A stretch of DNA of 5,166 nucleotides from an uncultured Pirellulaceae bacterium (GTDB lineage Bacteria; Planctomycetota; Planctomycetia; Pirellulales; Pirellulaceae), in contig CAKQWG010000199.1 in the NCBI GenBank assembly GCA_934278005.1, positions 1-5,166 of the forward strand, read 5' to 3'. Under the pieces are notes generated by a model. That model had not been told where the DNA came from. It was given only the letters and a program-made list of their open reading frames with translations, and ran no database searches. Position numbers and translations under genes: made by a program. The stretch's first letter is position 1. Every line of letters starts with the position of its first letter. This document shows, one piece after another, positions 1 through 5,166 of this stretch.

Positions 1-83
1 GCGTCTGCAGCCGGAGCAGCGGGTGTGCTCGGCGTAGCGGAGGCACCAAACGGATCCGCCGCGTCTGCAGCCGGAGCAGCGGG
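1..83. repeat. 60-base direct repeat within the Pro/Ala-rich tail
   Basis: Bases 1-23 and 61-83 are identical over 23 bases, a period of 60 bases or 20 codons of the minus-strand gene. Each copy encodes PAAPAAD; a DPF motif lies upstream of each copy at a slightly different distance. The array reaches the window edge, so more copies may follow outside. Confidence 0.85.
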
Positions 84-698
84 CGCGGCATCGTCGGCAA
101 ATGGATCGCTGGTGTCCGCTGGCTCAGCAGCTGTGGCCGGAGGCACAGCCACTGCAGGCGCACTAGGCGCAGCCGGTGTGGGTGCTGCCGGTGGAACTAA
201 AGGAGCCAGTCCCGTATCGTTAGCTGGAATCGAATCGCTAGGGAGCGGCGACGCAGGAATCGCAGGCGCTTGACCTACCGCGGCACCGGGCACAGGTTGA
301 CGCGAACGTTGCAGCATCAATTGTTGTTGCTCGACTTGGATGCGCGCGTCGCGGCGAGCCACTTCAATTTCAGTTCGCACATTACCTTGAATGCGTGACA
401 AGGCGTTGCCCACGTCGACCACGCGTTTGCCTTCGGCTTCCAGTCGCGCTCCCTGCTCAAAGTCGGGCTCCCCACCGTAGCCCAACTGCTCGCGAGCCAA
501 GCCTCGGAAGTAGTATGCCCGTGGATCCTGCGACCCGCTGTCGACCACTTGGGTCAGGATTTGATCGGCACCCATTAAATCGCCGGAGAAGTAGCGATGA
601 ACACCTTCACCGTACAGCTCTTCTAAACCACCGAGTTGAGCCAACGATGGTGACTGTAACAGTCCCAAGCATAATGCGAAACAGATTATCCGGGGCAT
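1..698 (-). CDS. Secreted TPR-like protein with Pro/Ala-rich DPF-repeat tail (3' end beyond left edge)
   Basis: The open frame reads from ATG at 698 to the left edge without a stop, giving 232 complete codons, so the C-terminus is missing. A signal peptide is clear: MPRIICFALC start, hydrophobic core to about residue 17, likely cleavage after SLA at 20. Residues 25-95 look like paired helices of a tetratricopeptide-type domain (ELYGEGVHRYFSGD, then DPRAYYFRGLAREQLGYG), a pattern I recall from planctomycete exported proteins. Residues 105-133 form a charged, Gln-rich helix (EIEVARRDARIQVEQQQ) that could be a coiled coil. From about 134 the chain is Pro/Ala-rich and probably disordered, with two DPF motifs (198-200, 215-217) and a 20-residue repeat carrying PAAPAAD. 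A strong AAAGGAG ribosome site 8 bases upstream supports the start. No enzyme motif is visible; a scaffold or protein-interaction role in the periplasm or envelope is inference. The gene is divergent from the zinc peptidase at 951. Confidence 0.85.
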   Translation of the reverse strand, partial: MPRIICFALCLGLLQSPSLAQLGGLEELYGEGVHRYFSGDLMGADQILTQVVDSGSQDPRAYYFRGLAREQLGYGGEPDFEQGARLEAEGKRVVDVGNALSRIQGNVRTEIEVARRDARIQVEQQQLMLQRSRQPVPGAAVGQAPAIPASPLPSDSIPANDTGLAPLVPPAAPTPAAPSAPAVAVPPATAAEPADTSDPFADDAAPAAPAADAADPFGASATPSTPAAPAAD

Positions 699-706
699 TG
701 CCCGTT

Positions 707-713
707 CTCCTTT
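707..713 (-). promoter_or_regulatory. Ribosome binding site for the TPR-like gene
   Basis: On the minus strand AAAGGAG is followed by 8 bases and then ATG at 698. It is the best Shine-Dalgarno match in the window and fixes the start directly before the signal peptide. Confidence 0.75.
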
Positions 714-841
714 AGCAACAAACAAATCGATCAAGGCGTAGGAAATTTCCAAGGTGGCCATCTGGCAACCATTCGATACTAGTTCGCCTGTTGGCCGGAA
801 GCAACCAGGCAATTCCGGGGAAATCGCAGATTCCTACACTA

Positions 842-847
842 ATTATA
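842..847 (-). promoter_or_regulatory. Candidate -10 box in the divergent intergenic region
   Basis: The minus strand reads TATAAT, an exact sigma-70 -10 consensus, in the AT-rich patch at 840-850 of the 252-base divergent spacer. The best -35 at suitable spacing is poor (TGAGCA, 18-base spacer, 3 of 6 matches). The implied untranslated leader of the TPR-like gene would be about 135-140 bases. The rest of 699-950 holds no gene I can support, and no convincing promoter for the plus-strand peptidase gene was found. Confidence 0.3.
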
Positions 848-950
848 AACCGGCTTCTAACCGCCTGCTCATTGCCTGCCAGGCTACGGAACGCTACGTT
901 TATAGATTGCACGGCTCCAGTCTACAGAGGCTTCGATCGAGGATCAAATC

Positions 951-1832
951 ATGCGTTGGCAAGGCGAAAAGGGAAGTAGGAATATCCAAGACGCGCGCGG
1001 GCTCAAAGGACCTGCTATGGCCGGAGGTGGTCTGGTAACCGTCATCCTAGTAGTCGTCTTCACTCTCATGCGTGGCGGCGACGCCCAACAAGCCTTGCAG
1101 CAGGGCGCCCGCGCCCTGCAACAGCAGCAACAACAGGCAGCGGTCATCGAAACGGAAGGGGACGTCGATCCGAAAGAAGATCCCGCCTTTCAGTTCACCA
1201 GCGTAGTGCTGCGCTACACCGAAGATGTGTGGGGCAAGCTGCTCCCAGAGATGGTAGGCCGCGAATATCAGCAACCCAAGCTGGTGGTCTTTCGCGGCGC
1301 GGTCAATAGCGCCTGTGGACAAGCCACCTCCGCTGTCGGCCCCTTCTATTGCCCAGGTGATATGAAAGTTTACTTGGACCTGGCCTTCTTCGACGAAATG
1401 CGGACGCGGTTCCAAGCCGAGGGAGAGTTTGCCTGCGCCTATGTGATCGCCCACGAAGTTGGGCACCACGTGCAAAATCTACTTGGCCTGACCACCAAGG
1501 TGCAGCGGGAGCAGGCGCAGGCCAGTCGCGTCGAAGCCAATAACCTGAGCGTCCGGCTTGAGCTACAAGCCGACTTTCTAGCCGGCGTCTGGGCCCACCA
1601 TGCCCAACAAACAATGCAGATCTTAGAAGAAGGCGACGTCGCCGACGCCGTTCGCGCAGCCCAGGCCATCGGTGACGATACCTTGCAGCGACAGACTCAG
1701 GGACGAGTTGTCCCCGATGCCTTCACCCACGGCACCAGCGAACAACGCATCCGCTGGTTCAGCCGCGGATTGAAAACGGGCAACTTCGAAGATATCGACC
1801 TGCTGTTTAGCTTGCCGTACGAGCAACTATAA
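951..1832 (+). CDS. ypfJ: Membrane-anchored neutral zinc metallopeptidase, YpfJ family
   Basis: This 293-residue protein matches the YpfJ-type putative neutral zinc metallopeptidase family (about 290 residues) over its whole length. It opens with MRWQG, the usual family N-terminus, which supports the ATG at 951; a modest GAGGA ribosome site lies 7 bases upstream. Residues 22-40 form one transmembrane segment or uncleaved signal anchor, so the catalytic part should face the periplasm. A Gln-rich stretch (45-62) follows. The zinc site is HEVGHH: His168, Glu169 and His172 form HExxH. Glu204 in RLELQAD is the probable third ligand. Other conserved-looking blocks are the C122...C134 region (ACGQATSAVGPFYCPGD), IGDD at 240-243 and FTHGTSEQR at 258-266. 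All key residues are present, so it is probably an active peptidase; no substrate is established from what I can see. It faces away from the TPR-like gene and converges on the SGNH esterase gene. Confidence 0.93.
   Translation: MRWQGEKGSRNIQDARGLKGPAMAGGGLVTVILVVVFTLMRGGDAQQALQQGARALQQQQQQAAVIETEGDVDPKEDPAFQFTSVVLRYTEDVWGKLLPEMVGREYQQPKLVVFRGAVNSACGQATSAVGPFYCPGDMKVYLDLAFFDEMRTRFQAEGEFACAYVIAHEVGHHVQNLLGLTTKVQREQAQASRVEANNLSVRLELQADFLAGVWAHHAQQTMQILEEGDVADAVRAAQAIGDDTLQRQTQGRVVPDAFTHGTSEQRIRWFSRGLKTGNFEDIDLLFSLPYEQL
1100..1119. repeat. Perfect inverted repeat inside the peptidase gene
   Basis: Two 9-base arms, GCAGGGCGC and GCGCCCTGC, are separated by only two bases (CC). The palindrome sits in the Gln/Ala-rich region just after the membrane segment and could form a GC-rich cruciform or mRNA hairpin. 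It may simply follow from CAG/GCC-rich codons. Confidence 0.7.
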
Positions 1833-1851
1833 AGTGGCGAGCAACTATAAA
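1820..1851. repeat. 18-base tandem duplication over the peptidase stop codon
   Basis: CGAGCAACTATAAA occurs at 1820-1833 and again at 1838-1851, a period of 18 bases. The first copy contains the peptidase stop (TAA at 1830-1832). Because the period is six codons, the second copy places another TAA in the same frame at 1848-1850. This looks like a recent slippage or duplication event at the gene end. Confidence 0.8.
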
Positions 1852-1873
1852 AGTAACTTCAAAGAGACCAGTC

Positions 1874-1906
1874 GCTCTAGCAGCCGAGCAGCTCTAGCAG
1901 CCGAGC
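1874..1906. repeat. 17-base tandem duplication in the convergent spacer
   Basis: GCTCTAGCAGCCGAGC is present twice without mismatch, at 1874-1889 and 1891-1906, separated by one base. It lies about 40 bases past the peptidase stop and overlaps the hairpin at 1887-1910, so the duplication creates part of that stem. Confidence 0.85.
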
Positions 1907-1910
1907 TGCT
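1887..1910. terminator. Hairpin between convergent genes, possible bidirectional terminator
   Basis: AGCAGCTC (1887-1894) and GAGCTGCT (1903-1910) form a perfect 8-base stem with an 8-base loop. An alternative fold pairs AGCAGC (1896-1901) with GCTGCT (1905-1910) around a CGA loop. The hairpin sits between the two converging stops, where a shared terminator is expected. There is no T-tract on either side, so it is not a canonical intrinsic terminator. Confidence 0.4.
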
Positions 1911-1948
1911 GGCGCCTGAGCATGTTTACGACTCCAAGGTCACTAGCC

Positions 1949-2770
1949 TTAGTTGCCGAGCAGTTTCTTAAGCGTAGGCTCAATCGATTCAGCCCAGATC
2001 TGATAGCCCTTCTCGCTCAGGTGCAACAGATCAGGCATAATCTCCTTGGACAGCTTGCCCTCGGCATCAACGAACTTGTCGCTAATATCCAAGTAGAACA
2101 CATGCTCGTCGTCGGCCAACTTTTTGACGATCTCATTGCTGTGTTCGTTTATTTGACGTTTCTCGTCAGATGCATCGGCACCTCGAGGAAATGTCCCCAA
2201 CAGTAGGATCTTGGTCTCTGGTGTCTTCTCGCGCAGTTGCTCGACGATCTTGGTTACACCTTGTGCAATCTCTTCGGCGGTATTGCTGTTGGAGTTGTTG
2301 GTGCCGATCATGATGACCGCTACTTTGGGCGAGATACCTTCGAGGTTGCCATTGTCGAGACGCCAGATGACATGCTGCGTTCGGTCACCGCCGATTCCTA
2401 AGTTGACTGCATTGCGATCCGCATAAAACTTCTTCCAAACTTCTTTGCCGGCGCCTTCCCAACCTTGCGTGATCGAGTCACCGATAAAGACCACATCCAC
2501 GTTACCTTGTTTGACGCGTTGGTTCATCGCTTCGTGGCGGTCCATCCAGCCGCCCTCGCGAGGCACCGGAGTTACCGTCTCGGAGCTCTGCGCAGCCGCT
2601 TTGGCCGGAGCCTGTGCTGTCGCTTGGGCCGTAGCCTGTGCATTGACCTGCGTGGTTAGGAGGCCGGCGAGAATCAATCGAGTTAACAGTGAGCCGAATC
2701 GCAGTGGCATGATGTGCTTTCTACGAAGTGGAAGGGGGACTGTGAAAGAGGCAGAAATTAGCTGCTGCAT
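1949..2770 (-). CDS. Secreted SGNH/GDSL-family esterase (PAF-acetylhydrolase-like)
   Basis: The 273-residue product carries all SGNH hydrolase blocks. Block I is FIGDSITQGWE with nucleophile Ser99. Block II is NLGIGGD with oxyanion Gly125. Block III is IGTNN with Asn158. Block V is DLLH with Asp247 and His250. The spacing and surrounding sequence resemble the bacterial relatives of platelet-activating factor acetylhydrolase beta/gamma subunits. It should cleave small acyl esters, often acetyl groups on sugars, but the substrate is inference. A signal peptide core runs about 25-44 (cleavage near VNA/QA), followed by an Ala/Gln-rich linker to about 61. Two starts are possible. ATG at 2770 has a strong ribosome site but gives a long n-region. 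ATG at 2710 (residue 21) gives a standard signal peptide but has only a weak ribosome site. I chose 2770. It lies 174 bases downstream of the large hydrolase gene on the same strand and may be in its transcript. Confidence 0.92.
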   Translation of the reverse strand: MQQLISASFTVPLPLRRKHIMPLRFGSLLTRLILAGLLTTQVNAQATAQATAQAPAKAAAQSSETVTPVPREGGWMDRHEAMNQRVKQGNVDVVFIGDSITQGWEGAGKEVWKKFYADRNAVNLGIGGDRTQHVIWRLDNGNLEGISPKVAVIMIGTNNSNSNTAEEIAQGVTKIVEQLREKTPETKILLLGTFPRGADASDEKRQINEHSNEIVKKLADDEHVFYLDISDKFVDAEGKLSKEIMPDLLHLSEKGYQIWAESIEPTLKKLLGN

Positions 2771-2862
2771 TATAATCCTCTCCCTGCAAGTATGTCGTGC
2801 ATGCCTCCTCTCAAGCTTGCTTTTTTTGATAGGGGATCGCTCCGCGACCCTTGCTTCCTCAT
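2770..2862 (-). CDS. Possible 30-codon leader ORF overlapping the SGNH start
   Basis: On the minus strand an ATG at 2862 opens 30 codons (beginning MRKQGSRSDPLSKK, rich in Arg, Lys, Ser and Gly). The stop TAA overlaps the SGNH start codon by one base, as TAATG. AGGTAGGAG lies directly in front of this ATG; its distal AGG is 6 bases away, the proximal GGAG too close. A TAATG overlap is the arrangement used for translational coupling, so this could be a leader peptide. It is short, unrecognised and could arise by chance; if the SGNH protein really starts at 2710 the overlap means nothing. The rest of the 2771-2944 spacer shows only a 6-base-pair stem with one bulge near 2833-2850, within this ORF, and no T-rich terminator. 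Confidence 0.2.
   Translation of the reverse strand: MRKQGSRSDPLSKKASLRGGMHDILAGRGL
2776..2784 (-). promoter_or_regulatory. Ribosome binding site favouring the upstream SGNH start
   Basis: The minus strand reads GGGAGAGGA followed by TTATA and then ATG at 2770, giving a strong Shine-Dalgarno with a 5-base spacer. The competing ATG at 2710 is preceded only by AGAAAGC. This decides the start call, although the signal peptide would look more typical from 2710. Confidence 0.6.
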
Positions 2863-2944
2863 CTCCTACCTATACAAATCCGCAGCATTCATTGTTAAAG
2901 GTTCAATTTGCAATTAATCACAGCCATACCGGCGGCGCGGTCCA

Positions 2945-5050
2945 CTACCATGGGCTCCACTTAGCGATGGAGTCGATCTGTCGAATGCGATCTCCCAAAC
3001 CGTACTTTTCATAAACACGCTTGGTCCACTGGAACTCATCCGGCATGCGGCCGACAAAGGTAATTGGCCGAGGAAAGGCCAATGCTAGATTGTGTGGCAG
3101 ATCACCGACTCTCAGCACACCTAGAAATTCGGGCGTGTGGGGATCGGTATGCGTCGTGGGACAATCTTGCAAGACGATCTCCTCGATGCCGGGATCCAAC
3201 AGACTTGTATAGATCGCCAAAGGAGCAGTAGGCCCCTTGCCAAAGACGGCTACGGAGCGAGGGGAAGCCAACGCTCGCGATTCGCCGTCGCGGCTCACTT
3301 CTGAATCGCTGTTAGGTCTTGAATCGCTGTTGACTTCAGACTGGCTATTCATCACGGCGATAGCAGCTAGCAAGTCGCTCACCTGGCGCTCCGGTAGAGT
3401 TTGGCCCAGCAGCGGGTAGGTGCGGCGGGCCGTCCACAAGTAACCGGGGCCGAGCGATGTCGCGCCCGAATTGCGCACCTCCACGCCCGCAGTTGCCAGC
3501 TCGCCCGTCAAGCGTGGGCGGCTCGATCCACCACCTGTGAACGTGCGTGTGGCATCGGGGGCGATGGCGAAGACCAGCGTCGGAAGTGGTTCGACTAACT
3601 GCGCTGGCCGCGTCGTCTTGATCGCTACGCCAACTCCATCAGCCGACAAAAATTCCAGCGTACCGTAGGAGTTCCCATTATCGATGCCGTCGGAGCGATA
3701 GTTAACAGAGCCGTGCGCTGCGACATTAGCACCCGACGCACAACTGCGGAAGGTCGAGCTCAACAGCTTGGCGCGGGCTGCGTTGGCATACTGCATCCAC
3801 TGGCCCTTAGTGGCCAGCGTGGGTGAGTCGAGATCGGGAAGCTCGCCCTGCTGTACCAGCAATGTGTCGACCTGCGCCATCCGATCGTCCTTGGGCAGAG
3901 CGCCGCCGAACACCAGCAGATTTCCCTCGGGTTCCACAAAGTCGGTTATGTCCTCAGCAACTGCAGTCCCGTCGCCTTTGAGGTGCTTATTAAACCAAGT
4001 AAAGATTGCCAAGCGAAGTTTTGGCGTGTAGCCGTGGGGCGACTCATCCTCGACAAGCTCAAACTGCTCGTTGGCTTCGAGCTGATAGTATTGCCGCCGG
4101 ATGCGGTGGGCTACGTCGCGGTAACCAGCCGGTCTCCACAACACGTCTTCAGCTCCAGAGGCGATCATCAGCGCGCGGGGAGCGATCAGCGAACCGATAT
4201 CTGGCCAACACCAACGCCGGTAGTTGATCCAAAATGCACAGTCGCAATGCCCCTCTACGCCACGATCGGTCACAACCTGGGAAATGCTCCCCGACTGGCA
4301 CACTGGCACGACTACTTTGACTCGCGTATCGGCGGCACCCAAACACCACGAAATCACCCCACCTCCACTTAACCCCGTGACGCCCATGCGCTCCGCGTCG
4401 ACGTCATCGCGACTTTCCAGATAGTCCAGCGCCCGCATGGCATTCCACACCTCGGTGCCGGCAGGAGTATAGCCACGGCTGGGCCAATCCCATCGCTCGC
4501 CGCTATAGGTACCGTGATGAAATCCTTGCGATTCGCCCAATTGAATTGGATCGAGCACGAGCGCTACGTACCCATGCTGCGCAAACCAACGCGAATTGGC
4601 TTGGTAGGACGGATTGACTTTCCCCTTGGAATGCCCGCACAGATAGAGCACGGCCGGCAGCGGCTTGTCGACGACTGCGGGACGGTACAGATTGCCGATG
4701 ACATAGGCACCGGGCAAGCTCTGGAAATGCACTTTCTCCACGACGTAATCGCCGCGCTCAAGCGTCCCGGTCACGGTGGCTTGCAGCGGAGTGCGAGGGG
4801 GCAGCGGCGACAGGCCAAGCATTTCTAGCCACTGCTGGCGTCGATCCTCCAAGCCGGCTTGCCAGGCATCTGGCTTAAGCGGATTCTCAATGGATGCGGC
4901 CGACAGCTTGGCCGCATCGTTCCGCGCAGCTCCGTAGAGCGTCAAGCCTTCATCCGCAGTAACGGCGCCATGCAAAATGCTGGCCACTATGAGACACACC
5001 AGCCTAGCTATCCATCGCCCCCGATCGTCATTCACATACCGCAGTGCCAT
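2945..5050 (-). CDS. Large secreted alpha/beta hydrolase, acetyl xylan esterase-like, with degenerate second half
   Basis: From ATG at 5050 the protein has 701 residues. A signal peptide spans 1-32 (RGR n-region, LVCLIVASILHGAV core, cleavage after VTA). The first half (about 35-360) is a complete alpha/beta hydrolase: oxyanion-region LYLCGH (135-140), nucleophile elbow GLSGG with Ser228, probable acid Asp302 in SGAEDVLW, and His339 in ESPHGYTP. The GHCDCAFW block (267-274) and APRALMIASG resemble planctomycete acetyl xylan esterase/prolyl oligopeptidase-like hydrolases. The second half (about 375-695) also has hydrolase-like strand and helix order, but its elbow equivalent reads FGKGPTA without a serine, and it is interrupted by a Ser/Asp/Glu-rich insert at about 569-592. 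Family members remove acyl groups from sugars or cleave small esters; the substrate here is inference. A GTG at 5080 would add 10 residues but lacks a ribosome site. The SGNH esterase gene follows on the same strand. Confidence 0.9.
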   Translation of the reverse strand: MALRYVNDDRGRWIARLVCLIVASILHGAVTADEGLTLYGAARNDAAKLSAASIENPLKPDAWQAGLEDRRQQWLEMLGLSPLPPRTPLQATVTGTLERGDYVVEKVHFQSLPGAYVIGNLYRPAVVDKPLPAVLYLCGHSKGKVNPSYQANSRWFAQHGYVALVLDPIQLGESQGFHHGTYSGERWDWPSRGYTPAGTEVWNAMRALDYLESRDDVDAERMGVTGLSGGGVISWCLGAADTRVKVVVPVCQSGSISQVVTDRGVEGHCDCAFWINYRRWCWPDIGSLIAPRALMIASGAEDVLWRPAGYRDVAHRIRRQYYQLEANEQFELVEDESPHGYTPKLRLAIFTWFNKHLKGDGTAVAEDITDFVEPEGNLLVFGGALPKDDRMAQVDTLLVQQGELPDLDSPTLATKGQWMQYANAARAKLLSSTFRSCASGANVAAHGSVNYRSDGIDNGNSYGTLEFLSADGVGVAIKTTRPAQLVEPLPTLVFAIAPDATRTFTGGGSSRPRLTGELATAGVEVRNSGATSLGPGYLWTARRTYPLLGQTLPERQVSDLLAAIAVMNSQSEVNSDSRPNSDSEVSRDGESRALASPRSVAVFGKGPTAPLAIYTSLLDPGIEEIVLQDCPTTHTDPHTPEFLGVLRVGDLPHNLALAFPRPITFVGRMPDEFQWTKRVYEKYGLGDRIRQIDSIAKWSPW
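3302..3331. repeat. 18-base direct repeat encoding the Ser/Asp-rich insert
   Basis: TGAATCGCTGTT occurs at 3302-3313 and 3320-3331, a period of 18 bases or six codons. On the minus strand each copy encodes NSDS within SEVNSDSRPNSDSEVSRD. The in-frame period suggests that the insert in the second half of the large hydrolase grew by tandem duplication. Confidence 0.75.
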
Positions 5051-5055
5051 ACCTG

Positions 5056-5062
5056 TCCCTTC
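5056..5062 (-). promoter_or_regulatory. Ribosome binding site for the large hydrolase
   Basis: The minus strand reads GAAGGGA, then 5 bases, then ATG at 5050. Nothing comparable precedes the in-frame GTG at 5080, so 5050 is the preferred start, and it places the signal peptide at the very N-terminus. Confidence 0.6.
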
Positions 5063-5166
5063 ATGTATAAATTGCTGCACAAATTGCGTGCTTGTTTAGC
5101 CATTGTAGTATGCCGAGTTGGTGATGGGCTGTTGGTGGTGCCAAGTCTGCGGAGCTGTGAATGCGG
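5063..5166. other. Upstream region of the large hydrolase, no gene seen
   Basis: The stretch to the right edge has no supported ORF on either strand. A minus-strand ATG at 5103 opens 23 codons that overlap the hydrolase start out of frame, but it has no ribosome site. I found no -35/-10 pair with acceptable spacing. A short direct repeat, AAATTGC, occurs at 5069-5075 and 5081-5087. Confidence 0.5.

Noticed and set aside
25..273. 82-residue Ala/Gly-rich plus-strand ORF
   Set aside because: It is the antisense shadow of the Pro/Ala-rich tail of the minus-strand gene; the composition is explained by the GC-rich repeat.
395..715. 106-residue plus-strand ORF
   Set aside because: Arg/Pro-rich antisense frame over the well-supported secreted TPR-like gene, with no domain and no ribosome site.
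754..1038. 94-residue plus-strand ORF in the divergent region
   Set aside because: It overlaps the clear YpfJ-family start in another frame and shows no recognisable features.
1047..1475. 142-residue minus-strand ORF
   Set aside because: Antisense to the zinc peptidase gene, whose conserved HExxH and family N-terminus show which strand is coding.
2833..2850. Stem in the spacer as a terminator of the large hydrolase gene
   Set aside because: The stem has only 6 base pairs with a bulge, and on the minus strand it is followed by an A-tract rather than a T-tract.
2445..3014. 189-residue plus-strand ORF spanning the SGNH start and the spacer
   Set aside because: Its first two-thirds are antisense to the SGNH gene. 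The rest crosses the spacer and the end of the large hydrolase gene, with no domain visible.
3983..4372. 129-residue plus-strand ORF
   Set aside because: Antisense to the catalytic region of the large hydrolase.
5051..5080. GTG start at 5080 for the large hydrolase
   Set aside because: It has no ribosome site, while ATG at 5050 has GAAGGGA at good spacing and gives a normal signal peptide.
5069..5087. AAATTGC direct repeat upstream of the large hydrolase as a regulator site
   Set aside because: Two 7-base AT-rich copies at 12-base spacing are easily expected by chance, and no promoter elements anchor them.

Overview
The window holds four genes. All four products look exported or membrane-anchored. 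The base composition (GC in the mid-50s by eye), the Pro/Ala-rich DPF-containing tail of the first protein, the large secreted alpha/beta hydrolase with an HCDC motif and a second hydrolase-like half, and the PAF-acetylhydrolase-like SGNH esterase together suggest a planctomycete, most likely of the Pirellulales type. This is inferred from recalled family resemblance, not from a search.

Layout from left to right: (1) the 5' part of a minus-strand gene (1-698) that runs off the left edge. It encodes a secreted protein with a TPR-like N-terminal domain, a charged/Gln-rich helix and a repetitive Pro/Ala tail. (2) A 252-base divergent intergenic region (699-950) with a candidate -10 box but no convincing complete promoter. 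(3) A plus-strand gene (951-1832) for a membrane-anchored neutral zinc metallopeptidase of the YpfJ family. (4) A 116-base convergent spacer (1833-1948) with two separate tandem duplications and a hairpin that may terminate one or both converging transcripts. (5) A minus-strand gene (1949-2770) for a secreted SGNH/GDSL esterase. (6) A 174-base spacer (2771-2944) containing a possible 30-codon leader ORF whose stop overlaps the SGNH start codon. (7) A minus-strand gene (2945-5050) for a large secreted alpha/beta hydrolase related to acetyl xylan esterases, with a complete Ser-Asp-His triad in its first half and a degenerate second half. (8) About 116 bases of upstream region to the right edge with no recognisable gene.

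The two minus-strand esterases point the same way and may be co-transcribed. Together they would supply two extracytoplasmic ester-cleaving activities, plausibly acting on acylated polysaccharides, but the substrate cannot be read from the sequence. The zinc peptidase and the TPR-like protein are divergently arranged and share only the regulatory region between them. I see no tRNA, rRNA, CRISPR array, insertion sequence or phage gene. No clear undescribed multi-gene system is visible. The most unusual points are the repeat-rich spacer, the possible overlapping leader ORF, the degenerate second hydrolase half and the DPF repeats.
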